Assembly: GCF_000327385.1 (NCBI RefSeq)
Contig: NW_008710049.1
Location: 1,146,504 to 1,210,503, forward strand
Source of the DNA: Lottia gigantea
Taxonomy: Eukaryota > Mollusca > Gastropoda > Lottiidae
Reading direction: 5' to 3'
Length of the DNA: 64,000 nucleotides
A model generated the notes under the pieces. The model saw only the letters and a list, made by a program, of their open reading frames with translations, was not told where the DNA came from and did not search any database. The position numbers and the translations under genes were made by a program. Below, piece after piece: positions 51,348 to 63,839 of this stretch (position 1 is the stretch's first letter; every line of letters begins with the position of its first letter).

Positions 51348-51989
51348 GGTTGATGTGCCAGGTTGATGTGCTTGTGCCAGGTTGATGTGCAGGTTGCCAG
51401 GATGATATGCCAGGTTGCCAGGTTGATGTGCCAGGTTGCCAAGTTGATGTACCTGTGCCAGGTTGATGTGCCGGGTTGATGTGCCTGTGCCAGGTTGATG
51501 TGCCAGGTCGATGTGCTTGTGCCAGGTTGATGTGCAGGTTGCCAGGATGATATGCCAGGTTGCCAGGTTGCCAGGTTGATGTGCCAGGTTGCCAGGTTGA
51601 TGTACCTGTGCCAGGTTGATGTGCCAGGTTGATGTGCTTGTGCCAGGTTGATGTGCAGGTTGCCAGGATGATATGCCAGGTTGCCAGGTTGATGTGCCAG
51701 GTTGCCAGGTTGATGTACCTGTGCCAGGTTGATGTGCCAGGTTGATGTGCTTGTGCCAGGTTGATGTGCCAGGTTGATGTGCTTGTGCCAGGTTGATGTG
51801 CAGGTTGCCAGGATGATATTCCAGGTTGCCAGGTTGATGTACCTGTGCCAGGTTGATGTGCCAGGTTGATGTGCTTGTGCCAGGTTGATGTGCAGGTTGC
51901 CAGTATGATATGCCAGGTTGCCAGGTTGGTGTGCCAGGTTGCCAGGTTGATGTACCTGTGCCAGGTTGATGTGCCAGGTCGATGTGCCA
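51348..51989. repeat. Complex 13-bp-based tandem array
   Basis: Built from short blocks GCCAGGTTGATGT, GCCAGGTTGATGTGC, CTTGTGCCAGG, GCAGGTTGCCAGGATGATAT and TTGATGTACCTGTG. These assemble into larger units of about 92-145 bp, seen from CTTGTG markers at 51371, 51516, 51637, 51750, 51782 and 51874. Two minus-strand frames (241 and 220 codons) stay open across it and would give QPGTSTWHINLAQ-type repeats, but the frame is open only because the repeat lacks stops on that strand. I treat it as non-coding. Confidence 0.95.
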
Positions 51990-52976
51990 AATATAAGCTC
52001 GTAAATGACCTAATATTGTTTCAAACAAATCAAATAAAATCACTTTTCAAATTTATGGGGTAGGTTACATTTTGACATTTTAAAGATCTTGGCCACATGT
52101 TGGTTCTGTTTTCACCAAAATTCTTGGTTCCGTTTTGACTTTTACCCAACAGACTGAATTTACATTTTATATGTACAATTTAATTATAGTGTCATCCTTT
52201 TGGTTTCGGTGAATTTTTAGTATTTTCTTAATTTGAAAGCACGCCCGGCCTTACTTTTCTTCGTTTTGATAAATAACACTAAAATCATACAGTAAACATC
52301 TTGAGATCCATTAAAGTTGAATAAACACAAATTATGTCTGTAAAATTTTAAAATAAATATCACAATATTCGGTCAGATTCACCTGAAATCTTAATTTATA
52401 AAATCATGAATTGTGTTTATTTGAAGGAAATGCCAAGCATAATGTATTATTATACCAGAACCAGCATTAGTTCCGTGATTTTTAAAGCCAAAGTAAAGAA
52501 ATTTATCTCCCAGTTTAAGTCGGGATAGGTGACGCACTTAATGATGATCTCTATATAATAATAATAAAAGTTGAACCTTGAAGCAAAGTTTAATAAATAT
52601 ATATACATTGGTGTCGCATTTAAGATGTGTTTGCTTCCAGGTTAAAAAACAGCAAAGATTATCTTCCAAATATCTTTTCGCTGTATGAATGATGGTTGGC
52701 TACATTACAACAGTTGTAAGGTTATTATTTAAAAATAAATGTACATGTACTGGTAATTCCAAATGTAGATGGAACAATCCGGCCTATGGTACAATTAACA
52801 GCTGTGGTATTTTGGCGAATGTAGCTTAACCAACGCGCAATTGCTCTAGGATCAGCTCTCTTTGGCTTGAATTGGAGAACCCGAACCACAATGGTGTTCT
52901 AAGATGATGTATCGAAATCCCATAAATGTTAGGCCTTCTTTCTACTATGCAAGAATGGCTGTAAACAGGTCTTAGC
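51990..52976. other. No gene recognised
   Basis: AT-rich, with only low-complexity ATAATAATAATAA near 52555. Confidence 0.45.
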
Positions 52977-53134
52977 CAGTGGCGGAGCCAAAAGTGGGGC
53001 AGAGGGGACAGCAAACTCCCCTCGCTGCCCGAATGCACGTTTTTCGGACATGACTCTCATAACTAGGTTGGAATTTGGGATATTTTGCCCCCCCCCCCCC
53101 CACCCCCTCGGACGTCAACCTGGCCCCGCCATTG
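52977..53134. mobile_element. hAT-like MITE
   Basis: The ends CAGTGGCGGAGCCA and TGGCCCCGCCATTG are imperfect inverted repeats, the CAGTGGCGG terminus being typical of very common non-autonomous hAT elements. The 158-bp body is GC-rich and contains a 14-C run (53088-53101). Flanking 8-mers match only partly, so the target duplication is decayed. Confidence 0.75.
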
Positions 53135-55225
53135 CTCTTATATTGACTTCTCACTGCAGGTTAAGTTACTTCAAAAGTACGTCATTGGTTGAAAAGTTAT
53201 ACGGAAAGATCATATAAAAAAAAATCTGACATGTTATGAAAGGATGCTAATCAGCCGTTCCACTTGAATGAGATCTCAGTATGCACTCATCTGCGATTCC
53301 AGATCACTTTGAACCATATCTATTTGTGTAGTGTCATGGACAATCTATAGAAACATTTAGTCAGTCAGAAAAAAGATTGGGTTATTTCTTTAGATTGAAT
53401 ACTGTGTGAACCTAGCTTAATTATGTTAGATGTTGTGTAGATTTGAAATTGACGAGAACAAGACAGAATAATTGAAACATTTCATTTTCAAATCTGACAG
53501 TTTTAATAAAAAGTTGGTTAGAAATGTTCAATTTTTGAATTGAAAGACCGTCTTGACATGATGATTGCTGAAATTTGGAATTTGTTTTTTATATGAGGCC
53601 GACAAAAACACCAGTTTCAGTACCTCCTTCTTTTATACATTGGTTGATTGTTACCCTGCCTGAATTCAAAGGATCGCTAGCGATTTAATACTCAGATACA
53701 AGAATCCTGATAGGTTGATCTTCGTTGATCTTCGTCTTTAGAAGTACTAGAAATGTACAAAAACACCTCAAACTACGATCTTTTCTCTATATGACACAGT
53801 TTCAAGAAATGACGAGCCGCCATTTTGACATTCAAACGCGAATTTGAAGACTAAAATCGCAACTGTGAGGTGTGAACTGATTTGCTAAGCTAAAGAAATC
53901 CCTTTTCTGGGACTGAAGTACATTTGGTAAAACATATGGTGAACTTGTCCCTTAATCGGGCCTGTGTTCCCTTTTTGTAAAAACAATTTTAAGGCACCTT
54001 TTGTTTTCCTTTCCGTTATTGAAATGGCACGACTCGTTCATAAAAAAACCAGCAACGAGCTACAAAATGATATTTCTCACTTCAATCCTCGGGTTTGCTG
54101 TTATCAAAAGCCGCGTTTACACTGCCATACAAATTGTCCCGCTTGAAGTAAATCGTTCTCACTCCGCACTTCGTCTGGATTATTTGTGGCTGTCTAAACG
54201 CAGCTACAGAGAGAAGTTCGAGATTCCTGTAAAAACTATCTATCTAACTGTATGGATACAAACATTTTAAGATCCTGTGTAATATGAGTGGGGTTTACCA
54301 CAACAGATCTAAATTAAGGATAAATTATCCGCTGCAAGAAATGAATGTTTTTGGCTAACATGAAAAATTCTGTAATCCTAACTTATTTTTGAATTAAAAG
54401 ATTTGAAAGATACTTAATTTTTTATAATGATAGTTTAAAACCACTTTTATCTTTTAATAGATTTATCAAATAAACAAAAAAATATAGTTTTTCTGAAAAG
54501 CCTTTTTATTTCCTTTTTCTGTTAAAATATTTGAGGTTAAGATAATAAATTCCTATTTATGTACGATGTGTAGAAATAAAGTTTCCGTGGTGGGTTAATT
54601 GAAAGTAACACGTGCTGAAAATATCATCTTTACAACTTCTTATATAAAATTCTACTTCAGGCACCTCAGATTACTGAATACATAAAAGAACTAACATAAT
54701 ATCTACAACCAACCGTAAGCCAAAAAAATCTCCGTGAATATTTGCAGTTGTCCTAGGTCTTAGAGCGGATCGAGTACCCCAAGTTACCCGAGTTAAAAGT
54801 TCATTATGTCGTTCATGGCAATTTGCGTTGAATTTCGATAAATCGTGGGGAGTGTTCCAAGTTTTTAAGTGAATTAATTATATTCTGAACACCCCTGTAA
54901 AATTGCAAAAGACGCTCTATAACATTTATAATGAGTCTCAGGTATTCGTGGTCGAATGAAATATTTGAAAAATTCACATAAAGCTAATATTTTTGCAATA
55001 ATCGACCACATGAATTACATGTTGTTAGTTGTGCTTCTATCCCTGCTAGGAACTGATAATATAACCTTCAACAGTCTGAATTAAAACTTGTAGTCTGTGT
55101 GTATATTTGGACTGGATTATTTACAACTGACTACTTTGTTTTAAATCAAAGATTAATTAGCAGAAAATTGCTTCGTGTTCGTTTGAATTGTGCCACGACC
55201 TTACATTCCAATATGGTAGCAACAT
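53135..55225. other. No supported gene
   Basis: A GC-richer patch at 53930-54250 contains an ATG frame at 54024 and an overlapping frame of 89 codons from 54001 without ATG. Neither shows a known domain. Otherwise AT-rich. Confidence 0.4.
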
Positions 55226-55555
55226 CTACCAAGGCAACTGAAATAAACCATGACTTTATATAAACAATACACATCTTCACACTACCAAGGCAACTGAAAT
55301 AAACCATGACTTTATATAAACAATATACATCATCGCACTACCAAGGCAACTGAAATAAACTATGACTTTATATAAACAATACACATCTTCACACTACCAA
55401 GGCAACTGAAATAAACCATGACTTTATATAAACAATATACATCATCACACTACCAAGGCAACTGAAATAAACCATGACTTTATATAAACAATACACATCT
55501 TCACACTACCAAGGCAACTGAAATAAACCATGACTTTATATAAACAATACACACC
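55226..55555. repeat. 56-bp tandem repeat, 6 copies
   Basis: Copies start with CTACCAAGGCAACTG at 55226, 55282, 55338, 55394, 55450 and 55506, followed by AAATAAACCATGACTTTATA and TAAACAAT. Copies 1, 3 and 5 end ACACATCTTC while copies 2 and 4 end ATACATCATC, so the evolving unit is a 112-bp dimer. Confidence 0.97.
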
Positions 55556-56114
55556 TGATCTATTGTGACGTCATCATTTTTTCAACCGCTCTTCTCAGAA
55601 CGGAATATTATAGTAAAGTGGTCATCGAAGAAAACGTCAACATTTATCATTTATCAAAGTCAAATAGTTATCATAAACTTTAGTGTCGTAATTGTCTTGA
55701 ATATTCCTTCAGAATACCTAAAGTACATCAGATAGAAAGCATTTAAGGACTTAATCTTAAAAATGAAAATTTAACTTGAGCAACACGGGCTAAATTTTAC
55801 CATGCACAAAGATAAATAGGTCAGTTGCCACATTGTCAAGTATAACAGTATCTTGCTGATATCGAAACGTTTGTAAAGAACGTATCTGTCTGTCAGCTTT
55901 GGTGATAAATCTACATTAACATTCTAATACCTCGTAATCCGAATCAAATAAAAAAAAACTCTAACTGTATATACATACAGATGTAAAAATCAAATAAATA
56001 ATAAATATATATCTCGTTAATAATTAATCAAATTCGAAGTGGTATGTCACAGCAACTTCATACAAAATGATATCAAAGGGCATGAATCAAAATTAAAAAT
56101 AATAAATCAAAACA

Positions 56115-58140
56115 ACTTCATTAAGTTATAGACAGTCTAGCCTTCATTATGTTATCTGTGAATAGAAAATTTATCATATGATCATCACTAGCTATGGTCT
56201 TCATTTTAGTTATCAGAATATACTAGATTTCGTAATGTTATCAGAAAATACTAGACTTTGTTATGATATCCAAACAGATTAGGCTTCATTATGTTAAAAG
56301 AACAGATAAGGTTTCAATATGTTATCATGACAAATAGACTTCGTTATGTTACCATACAGACTAGGCTTCATTACGTTATCGACACACACTCGGCTTTTTT
56401 ATGTTATCAGAACAGACTAGGCTTTATCATGCTATCAGAACAGACTAGGCTTCATTATGTTATCGGAACAGACTAGTCTTCATTAGGTTAAAAGAACAGA
56501 TTAGGTTTCATTATGTTATCATGACAACTAGATTTCGTTATGTTACCATACAGACTACGCTCAATTATGTTATCGGAACAGACTAGACTGTATTATGTTA
56601 TTATGACAGACTAGGCTTCATTATGTTATCGGAACAGACTAGGCTGTATTATGTTATTATGACAGACTAGGCTTCATTATGTTATCGGAACAATCTATGC
56701 TTTACTATGTGATCAGAACAGACTAGACTTCATTATGTTGTCATGACAGATCAGGCTTTTTTATGTTATCAGGACAGACTAGGCTTCTTTATGTTATCAT
56801 AACAGACTGAGCTTCATTGTGTTATCGGAAGAGACTGGGCTTCATTGCGTTATCATGACAAATTAGGCTTCATTGCGTTATCAGAACATACTAGGCTTCA
56901 TTATGCTATCGGAACAGACTAGTCTTCATTATGTTATCATGACAGACTAGCCTTCACTATGTGATCGGAACAGACTAGACTTCATTATGTTGTCATGACA
57001 GACCAGGCTTTATTATGTTATCAAAACAGACTAGGCTTCCTTATGTTATCATAACAGACTGAGCTTCATTGTGTTATCGGAACAGACTAGGCTTCATTAA
57101 GTTATCATGACAAACTAGGCTTCATTATGTTATCGGAATAAACTAGGCTTTACTGTGTTATCAGAACAGACTAGGCTTTATTATGTCATCGGAACAGACC
57201 GGGCTTCATTATGTTATCATAACAGATCGGGCTCCATTATGTTATCAGATCAGACTAGGCTCCATTATGTTATCAGATCAGACTAAAGTCCATTATGTTA
57301 TCAGAACATACTAGACTTCATTATGTTATCATGACAGACTAGGCTTCATTATGTTATCATGACAACTAGACTCCATTATGTTATCGGAACAGACTAGGCT
57401 TCATTATGTTATCATGTCAGACTAGGCTTCATTATGTTATCATGACAGACTAGGCTTCATTTTGTTATCGGAACAGACTAGGCTTTACTATGTGATCAGA
57501 ACAGACTAGACTTCATTATTTTGTCATGACAAACCAGGCGGCTTCACTGCGTTATCATGACAAATTATGCTTCATTGCATTATCAGAACGTACTAGACTT
57601 CATTATGTTATCGGCACACACTAGGTTTTCTTATATTACTAGAACAGACTAGGCTTTATCATGCTATCAGAACCAACTAGGCTTCGTTATGTTATCGGAA
57701 CAGACTAGTCTTCATTATGTTATCATGACAGACTAGGCTTCATTATGTTATCATGACAGACTGAGCTTCATTGTGTTATCAGAACAGACTAGGCTTCATT
57801 AAGTTATCATGACAAACTAGGTTTCATTATGTTATCGGAACAGATTAGACTTCATTATGCTATCGGAACAGACTAGGCTTTACTGTGTTATCAGATCAGA
57901 CTAGGCTTTATCATGTCATCGGAACAGACCGGGCTTCATTAAAGTTATCATAACAGACCGGGCTCCATTATGTTTTCAGATCAGACTAGGCTCCATTATG
58001 TTATCAGATCAGACTAGGCTCCATTATGTTATCAGAACATACTAGACTTCATTATGTTATCATGACAGACTAGGCTTCATTATGTTGTCATAACAGAAAC
58101 AGGCTTTACTGTGTTAGTCGTGTTATTAGAACAGACACCA
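56115..58140. repeat. 28-bp satellite-like array, about 70 units
   Basis: The unit is ATGTTATCATGACAGACTAG + GCTTCATT with variant middles ATCATGAC, ATCGGAAC and ATCAGAAC. The first 150 bp are degenerate. Segments of several units are duplicated: a block around 57061-57370 recurs at 57763-58090 with 702-730 bp offset, and a block at 56700-56850 recurs about 252 bp (9 units) later. The array is non-coding. Confidence 0.97.
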
Positions 58141-60269
58141 TAAGTTTTAAAGTAGGCTAAAAGGCGAACTCTTGGATTTACTGTAACTATTATATTACAA
58201 TACATCTACTATTACTGTGTTCTCCTATCTTATAAATTTTAAACTATATAATAGTGCATTCTGATAAACGATTTAGTTGCAATGATGATGTTAAGTATTT
58301 TTGACACAAATTGCTTAAAATTGACCCAGAAAGTCGATAAACAAATTAAAAGTATATTTATACAGTGGAGAACGTCTGACAGGCGAATGTAGAAGAAACT
58401 GTCATAAGCTTAGGGGCAGATTAAGAGATTTACATTGAATAAATGATGGAATAAATATGGAAGTATTTAGCCCATGGTAATTTAGCAGACGGACTGGAAA
58501 ATTTCCCGCCCTTACATATTGACTTCTGCATCATTAGTTGGTCGTTTGGTTAATCACATATATAGAATAGAATTCCCAACAAAATAGCATCTGATAGAAA
58601 TAATAAATATAAGAATAAATGTTTTACCTCTCGCTGCAAACAATGAATAATCTAGATAATATATACGCTAATTTCCGAGGCTAAAAATAATGTTTCTCCT
58701 TTAAAAAAAAACTCAGTTGGACGTTAAAACTCTATCTCATTTCATTTCTGTTGAGGATCAGAACAAAAGGTAACCTTGAATCATTTTCGTTCCCAAAGAA
58801 ACCCAATCATTTCACATCCGATCAAATTTTTGACATCAAAAACATATTCTGTGGAATAACTCGAAAAAGGACAATATGTTTTGAAGATTAAAAACATCTA
58901 ATATACCGAAAGAATGATTAAGTGACATTTTGATAATATCCCCATTCTTTTTTTATACAGATGGATATGAATATTATCAAAAAACTCGCTCCATGTCCGA
59001 ATATAATGTAATTAGAAACCAATGAATAAAGTTTGATTTGAAGAGAACTCAATAAAAAGTTATATAAAATATTTATATCTGGCTCGCCAGTTAAGTTTGT
59101 TTTGCTGCTAATAAGGGGGCTTTTTGGTGACTTTCCTACTGAAGCAAATGAAACAAACAGCCATTGGTTCTAAATTATGACCAAGTTTGAAAGCTTTGTC
59201 GATTTTTGTTATTTATATGTCTAAAGACGTTAAGACATCTATTTCAGGTTCACCAGTTTTCATGGTTACAATATACATTATGTCAGCTTTATAAAAATTA
59301 CTTTTTAACTTCTCGATGACCTTGAAAATACCACGAAAATTTGTTTGATACCAAACTGGATGTGGTAAACTAGTTCAAGATGAACCAAATAGAACCTACT
59401 CCATGTCAGATTTCTGAGCAGATTTTATTTCAAATCTATAGGAAATCTTTCACCAGACCGAACAAATATAATAGAATTGAAAAAAAAAACAAATAATGAA
59501 ATACGCGTCTGGGAATAACATATACATTTCTTTCATTTTATCTCTTAACAAATACTTTTCTGAATATTGTTCAAACCAATCAAAAAGCGTTTTTTCAAAT
59601 ATTAACCAATCAGACTGAGTAAGCCTTTATATTAACCAATCATAAAACGTTATTTTTAATTTAAAAAACAGGTCAATATCTCGTTTAGGAAAGCCATAAC
59701 TAATCTTTTAAAAGACTGTCAATAATTCAGAGATTTGGAACAAATAAGTTCTCCATTTATCATTGGAAATGATAAAACAGTCGAATCTTTCTGACGCCAT
59801 TTCATATCAATGAAAGTAGAAGATATGAAAGACTGTTAATGAAAAGCGATAAAAGGTTGGACTCGAGGTGGGAATACGACTAAGTAATAAAAGACAAAAT
59901 CGGTTAAAATTCAATCTTTTTCTAATAATTTTATTCTATTAAGACATGTCTAGCTTTTCATTTAATAAATATCTATTGCTTTGGAAATGAATATTGAGTC
60001 TATTCGGGATATTTCTTGAAGAACTCGAAACGTTTGTCGATAGGAAGTCGCCCTTGGTGGAAATCATACTACTCCGTTCAACGGATATACTCTTGTAAAT
60101 ATTAACTGCTGTTAAAACTTCTATATTGAAATCCGGACAAAATACTATTTCGTATTCCTCTTCAATAACAATGAAACACTGATATGCTGCAAATAAATTT
60201 GTAATGAATCTGGATTTCTATCTATCTTCTTTTATTTTCACTATCCCGGCTTCCCTGTCACGTTTTCAA
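58141..60269. other. No gene; SINE-like tail and CCAAT triplet
   Basis: A fragment AACTCAGTTGGACGTTAAAA followed by CTCTATCTCATTTCATTTC (58711-58749) resembles the tail of a tRNA-derived SINE. At 59571-59660 three AACCAATCA motifs recur about every 30 bp, two with nearby AAACGTT/AGCGTT, either a small degenerate tandem repeat or a CCAAT-box cluster. Confidence 0.4.
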
Positions 60270-60688
60270 TTAAAGGGGCATTCCGCTTTTTTGTAAAACA
60301 TATTTTATTATCAAAAATGTCTTAATTGTTAAATTATACCTGAAAATATTTCTAAACTATACTATCTATATCTATGTATTTACTTGATCAATCTAAATTT
60401 GTTTTAAAAAGGTAATTTGAAAACGGAGAGTACTAATTGTTTATAAAACAGTTTGAACTAGTTTTGGTTTTTGGCTTTGTAATGGTTATAGATATTATTG
60501 GTTTATTTTACTTAAATCCGTACAGCTTCCTACAACTATAACGAACTTTAAAATAGTTCTGGTGTGAATGTTTCTAGTTAAAACTTTCAGATTCGTTAAG
60601 GAACACATTTCCTTAGACCTTGGTGTATAGTTTTAATAATTTGAGAACAAAAATTTTAGACCTACAAAAGACTGCCATGTCCCTTTAA
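60270..60688. mobile_element. TTAA-flanked MITE
   Basis: The left edge TTAA-AGGGGCATTCC and the right edge GGCATGTCCCT-TTAA (as read: GCCATGTCCCTTTAA) give inverted AGGGRCAT termini with TTAA on both sides, the target duplication used by piggyBac-type transposases. The 411-bp inside is AT-rich and has no coding frame. Confidence 0.65.
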
Positions 60689-61583
60689 GTTCCATAAAAA
60701 AAACAGATTGTTTTCGTCTAATCACGTATCTAAAAGTTTATTACGAATTCTTATATGTACAGATCAGAATATAAGAGTCCATTAGACAATAAAAACAGCT
60801 ACGTAATGGAGATATAAAATATTGAAATTTGTCACAGTCGATCCTTCCGATAGAAGTTGACTTCCAAACATTCAATAAAAATATACATGTACTTTACTCT
60901 TTACATGTTTACATGTTCCATTTGACTGTAATGAGGTTAATTATAATGGAAATACTTTTCATTGCTCTATAATTGGAGTCTAGCTTCACTGTGGTTTGTG
61001 TTAAAGGTAGTATTCAATCATAAAAAATGCAATGTGCTAGGCATATTTCTTTGCATCTTAAAACCTTTGTTGAGTACATGTACTTGTGTTGTGATTGTGG
61101 CTTTGACATGGAACGAACTGGTGAAAACTCGTTCGGCAATCCTCGGCAATTTCTGTAAAGCTGAATCTGTCTCGGTAATGAATGGTAGATTTCGTTGTGT
61201 CTTCTGTGGCTAGACTCTTTACTTCCTAAATTTTGCAATTTTTTGTCTTGTGAGAGTGATATTGTGACCTGTCTTGACATTGAAATCTTGACCTTTTTTT
61301 ACAACTTTTGAAAACGTTGTGTATTCGTGGCCTAATTGGTATGCCAACTTAAAGGGCAATAGCATGCTAAATAATTCTGAATGAATATTAGATGTTACTA
61401 GTAATGATGTGTCTTGATGGTATATTAAATAGACTGGAAATTGAATATAATAGTGCGAAATGGCGTATAATAGCAATGAGATTGTATGAGTTCCCAGTTC
61501 AAAGGTTAAGCCTTCCTATTTTGTCACGCAATGCTATTTAGACTATATAGAAGGGTTGGTGGACATTGTAGGCTGAACCTTTT
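60689..61583. other. No gene recognised
   Basis: Two overlapping opposite-strand frames of 83-88 codons near 61000-61280 have no motif. AT-rich, nothing else seen. Confidence 0.4.
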
Positions 61584-61857
61584 TATACGCCCACATAGAA
61601 ATGGGATGAGATCTCGGTCAACTTCGAATTTGGTAATAATCGGAGTTATTTCCCTCAACTTAGTAAAAACGCCTCAAATTTGGCTTGTAGACACAATAAA
61701 GGGGCTACAGTTTTTATCCGATCTTGATGAAACTTGATATACATTATTAAGTGAAGAGATCTCGTTCAAGTTTGAATTAAGTAACAAAACAGTTTCAAAT
61801 TTGGCTTGTAGACACAATGTACGTTCCAATTTTTTATCTCTCTTGATGAAACTTGGT

Positions 61858-61892
<35 letters not shown>

Positions 61893-62034
61893 ATCTTTGA
61901 CAAGTTCAAATTTTAAAATACACTAGAAGCAACAATTATACGATCTTTTTGAAACCTGGTACTATGTCTCGACCATATCTTTCAAGTCACTAAAGACTTT
62001 GTTATCATTTCTGACAGCTGGTAGTGGGCGTTTG
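61584..62034 (+). mobile_element. Short element with TATACGCCCAC / GTGGGCGTTT ends, copy 2
   Basis: Same ends and inner GGCTTGTAGACACAA as 36962-37247. The motif CAAATTTGGCTTGTAGACAC occurs twice, near 61676 and 61797, each followed by CTTGATGAAACTTG, so the copy carries an internal tandem duplication with about a 121-bp period. An (AT)n microsatellite lies at 61861-61890. GTCTGGCAAGCCATC follows the 3' end. Confidence 0.72.
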
Positions 62035-63092
62035 TAAAATGTTAGATTGTCTGGCAAGCCATCTTTTCTATCCTTACCAATGATACTATGGTGACACTAT
62101 GGTGGAAATGATATCGACATAAGCACAATAGTTGAGAAGTGGATACTATTACTCTACAATATTTATTTGGCTACTCTGTAGAACTACACAAGCAGCATAC
62201 AATATAAAAACACGATTTCTAACCATTTAACATAACCTTATGAAACTTGGGTGAGAAAATGCAGTACGTACCGTATGCCTTATTGTATAAATGCAATTAA
62301 AGTTTAAATTCTCATTGTAGTAATTAATCTATTGGAACGGATGTAATAACTGTCCAATCTTCTGTTAAATGATTTCTGGAATGTTGAAATCATATTTTCT
62401 GTCTGAGTAAAGGGAGTTAACTCTTTTTTTCCATACAATCTTAGAACACAGTTAAATTGTAAACCTGTTCAAGAAAATATATGACTTGGGAACTATATAC
62501 CTTGGTTAGTATAATATTATTATACAAGTGTGGTTGAAATGACAACTTATGCAGTTTCTAAAATTAAAAAAAATTCATTAAGCAGCTTTTGTTAAGAGTT
62601 ATTTCTCCCTTTAAACGTTACATAATGATAAATAATAATCAGAATAATAATATTGTTTAATTCTGTGTGACGAATCAACATACAAACATCAAATTGTGCA
62701 TACAATAAGAACTAAGTCTAAAGTAGCATTTCAGCACAATAAAAGCCACAGTTTTAACTGATGTTGATAACTTATTGTGTCTGTCTCGATGGATAGAATC
62801 ACAGACGAATTTAATTTTGTCCAACAGTTTGGAGTTATTGCCCTTGTTGGTCTGAAAAGTCGTCGATGTCAGTATTTGGCGTTTTTTCATCCACTATTGT
62901 TGAAACCGAACCTGATTTAATCAATTTAGTCGGAATTTAAAGATTATACTTAATTTATTTTGAAAAAATATCCTAATTATACATTTATATGTAGCCTATT
63001 TAAAGGGATTGTAAAGAAGTTTTCTCTACTTTTCATGTGATAATTATGTGTATATATTTGCATTTAAGGTTATTACATAGACGAATGATGAC
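62035..63092. other. No gene recognised
   Basis: AT-rich. A 71-codon minus frame at 62675-62890 has no motif. No RNA gene or element is visible. Confidence 0.4.
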
Positions 63093-63668
63093 ACTATGCG
63101 GGTTGATCCAAACTAATGGACAGTTTTGTCATGTGGCTCATTTTAACTGAAACTTATCTGATTCAACCTAATTGACATTTGATTTATGTCCGTTCCCTGT
63201 TGGTTCAACTTGACTGCGACTTCCCAGTTGACAGTTTTGTCATGTTGGGTTCATTAGCTTATTCTGCCCAGTGAACAGTTGTTTCATGTCTTATCTCTGA
63301 TGTTTCATTTTACCTGAGATTTACCTGATTCATTCTAGTTTCATGTCTTATCCCTGGTGATCAGATTTACCTGATTCACCCAGGATGACAGCTCTATGTC
63401 TGTTCCTTTGTGATTCATTTAAACTTCGACTAACTTAATTCATCTTAGTTGTTCATGTCTGTTCCCTGGTAGTTCAGTACCTCTCCTCGATCGATCAGGG
63501 CAGCCGTTGGGTCGTGACGACCGTCTAGACCCTGATAAGCAAAACCACAATCACTCTGATTCCTAAGTTCTTGGCAAAACTGTCTCACTCACTTACTGCT
63601 TGTATATATGTATGTGATGTATTATTTGTAATTCATGAATAAATATTGTTTAAAAACTATGCGGGTTG
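63093..63668 (+). mobile_element. Retroposed insert with 13-bp target-site duplication
   Basis: ACTATGCGGGTTG occurs at 63093-63105 and again at 63656-63668, exactly bracketing a 550-bp insert. The insert ends GAATAAATATTGTTTAAAA, with an AATAAA signal at 63638-63643 close to a short A-rich 3' end. This is the structure left by LINE-type target-primed reverse transcription. The 5' two-thirds holds diverged repeats of about 70 bp (CATGTCTGTTCCCTGG, ATTTACCTGATTCA). I cannot tell whether it is a 5'-truncated LINE 3' end or a retroposed host 3' UTR. Confidence 0.75.
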
Positions 63669-63839
63669 TTAGTCGTCTTTCTCAGAACATAGTGGGATAG
63701 TTCTACTTTAATCTGGGTGGCCACAAATTTTCCTTTCAAAAACTAACCATTTAACAATTATAGAATTTGAGAGATAAAGATAATTTTAACATTCCGCTAG
63801 TAAAATATTGATATAGTTATAAAAACAGTTTTATATGGG

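Noticed and set aside
51318-52043. 241- and 220-codon minus-strand frames rich in QPGTSTWH
   Set aside because: Openness follows from a stop-free tandem repeat; overlapping frames are equally open. No gene context.
56291-56476. Short plus-strand frame with repeated LHYV/RLGF motifs
   Set aside because: Translation of the 28-bp array. The unit length is not a multiple of three, so the frame cannot persist.
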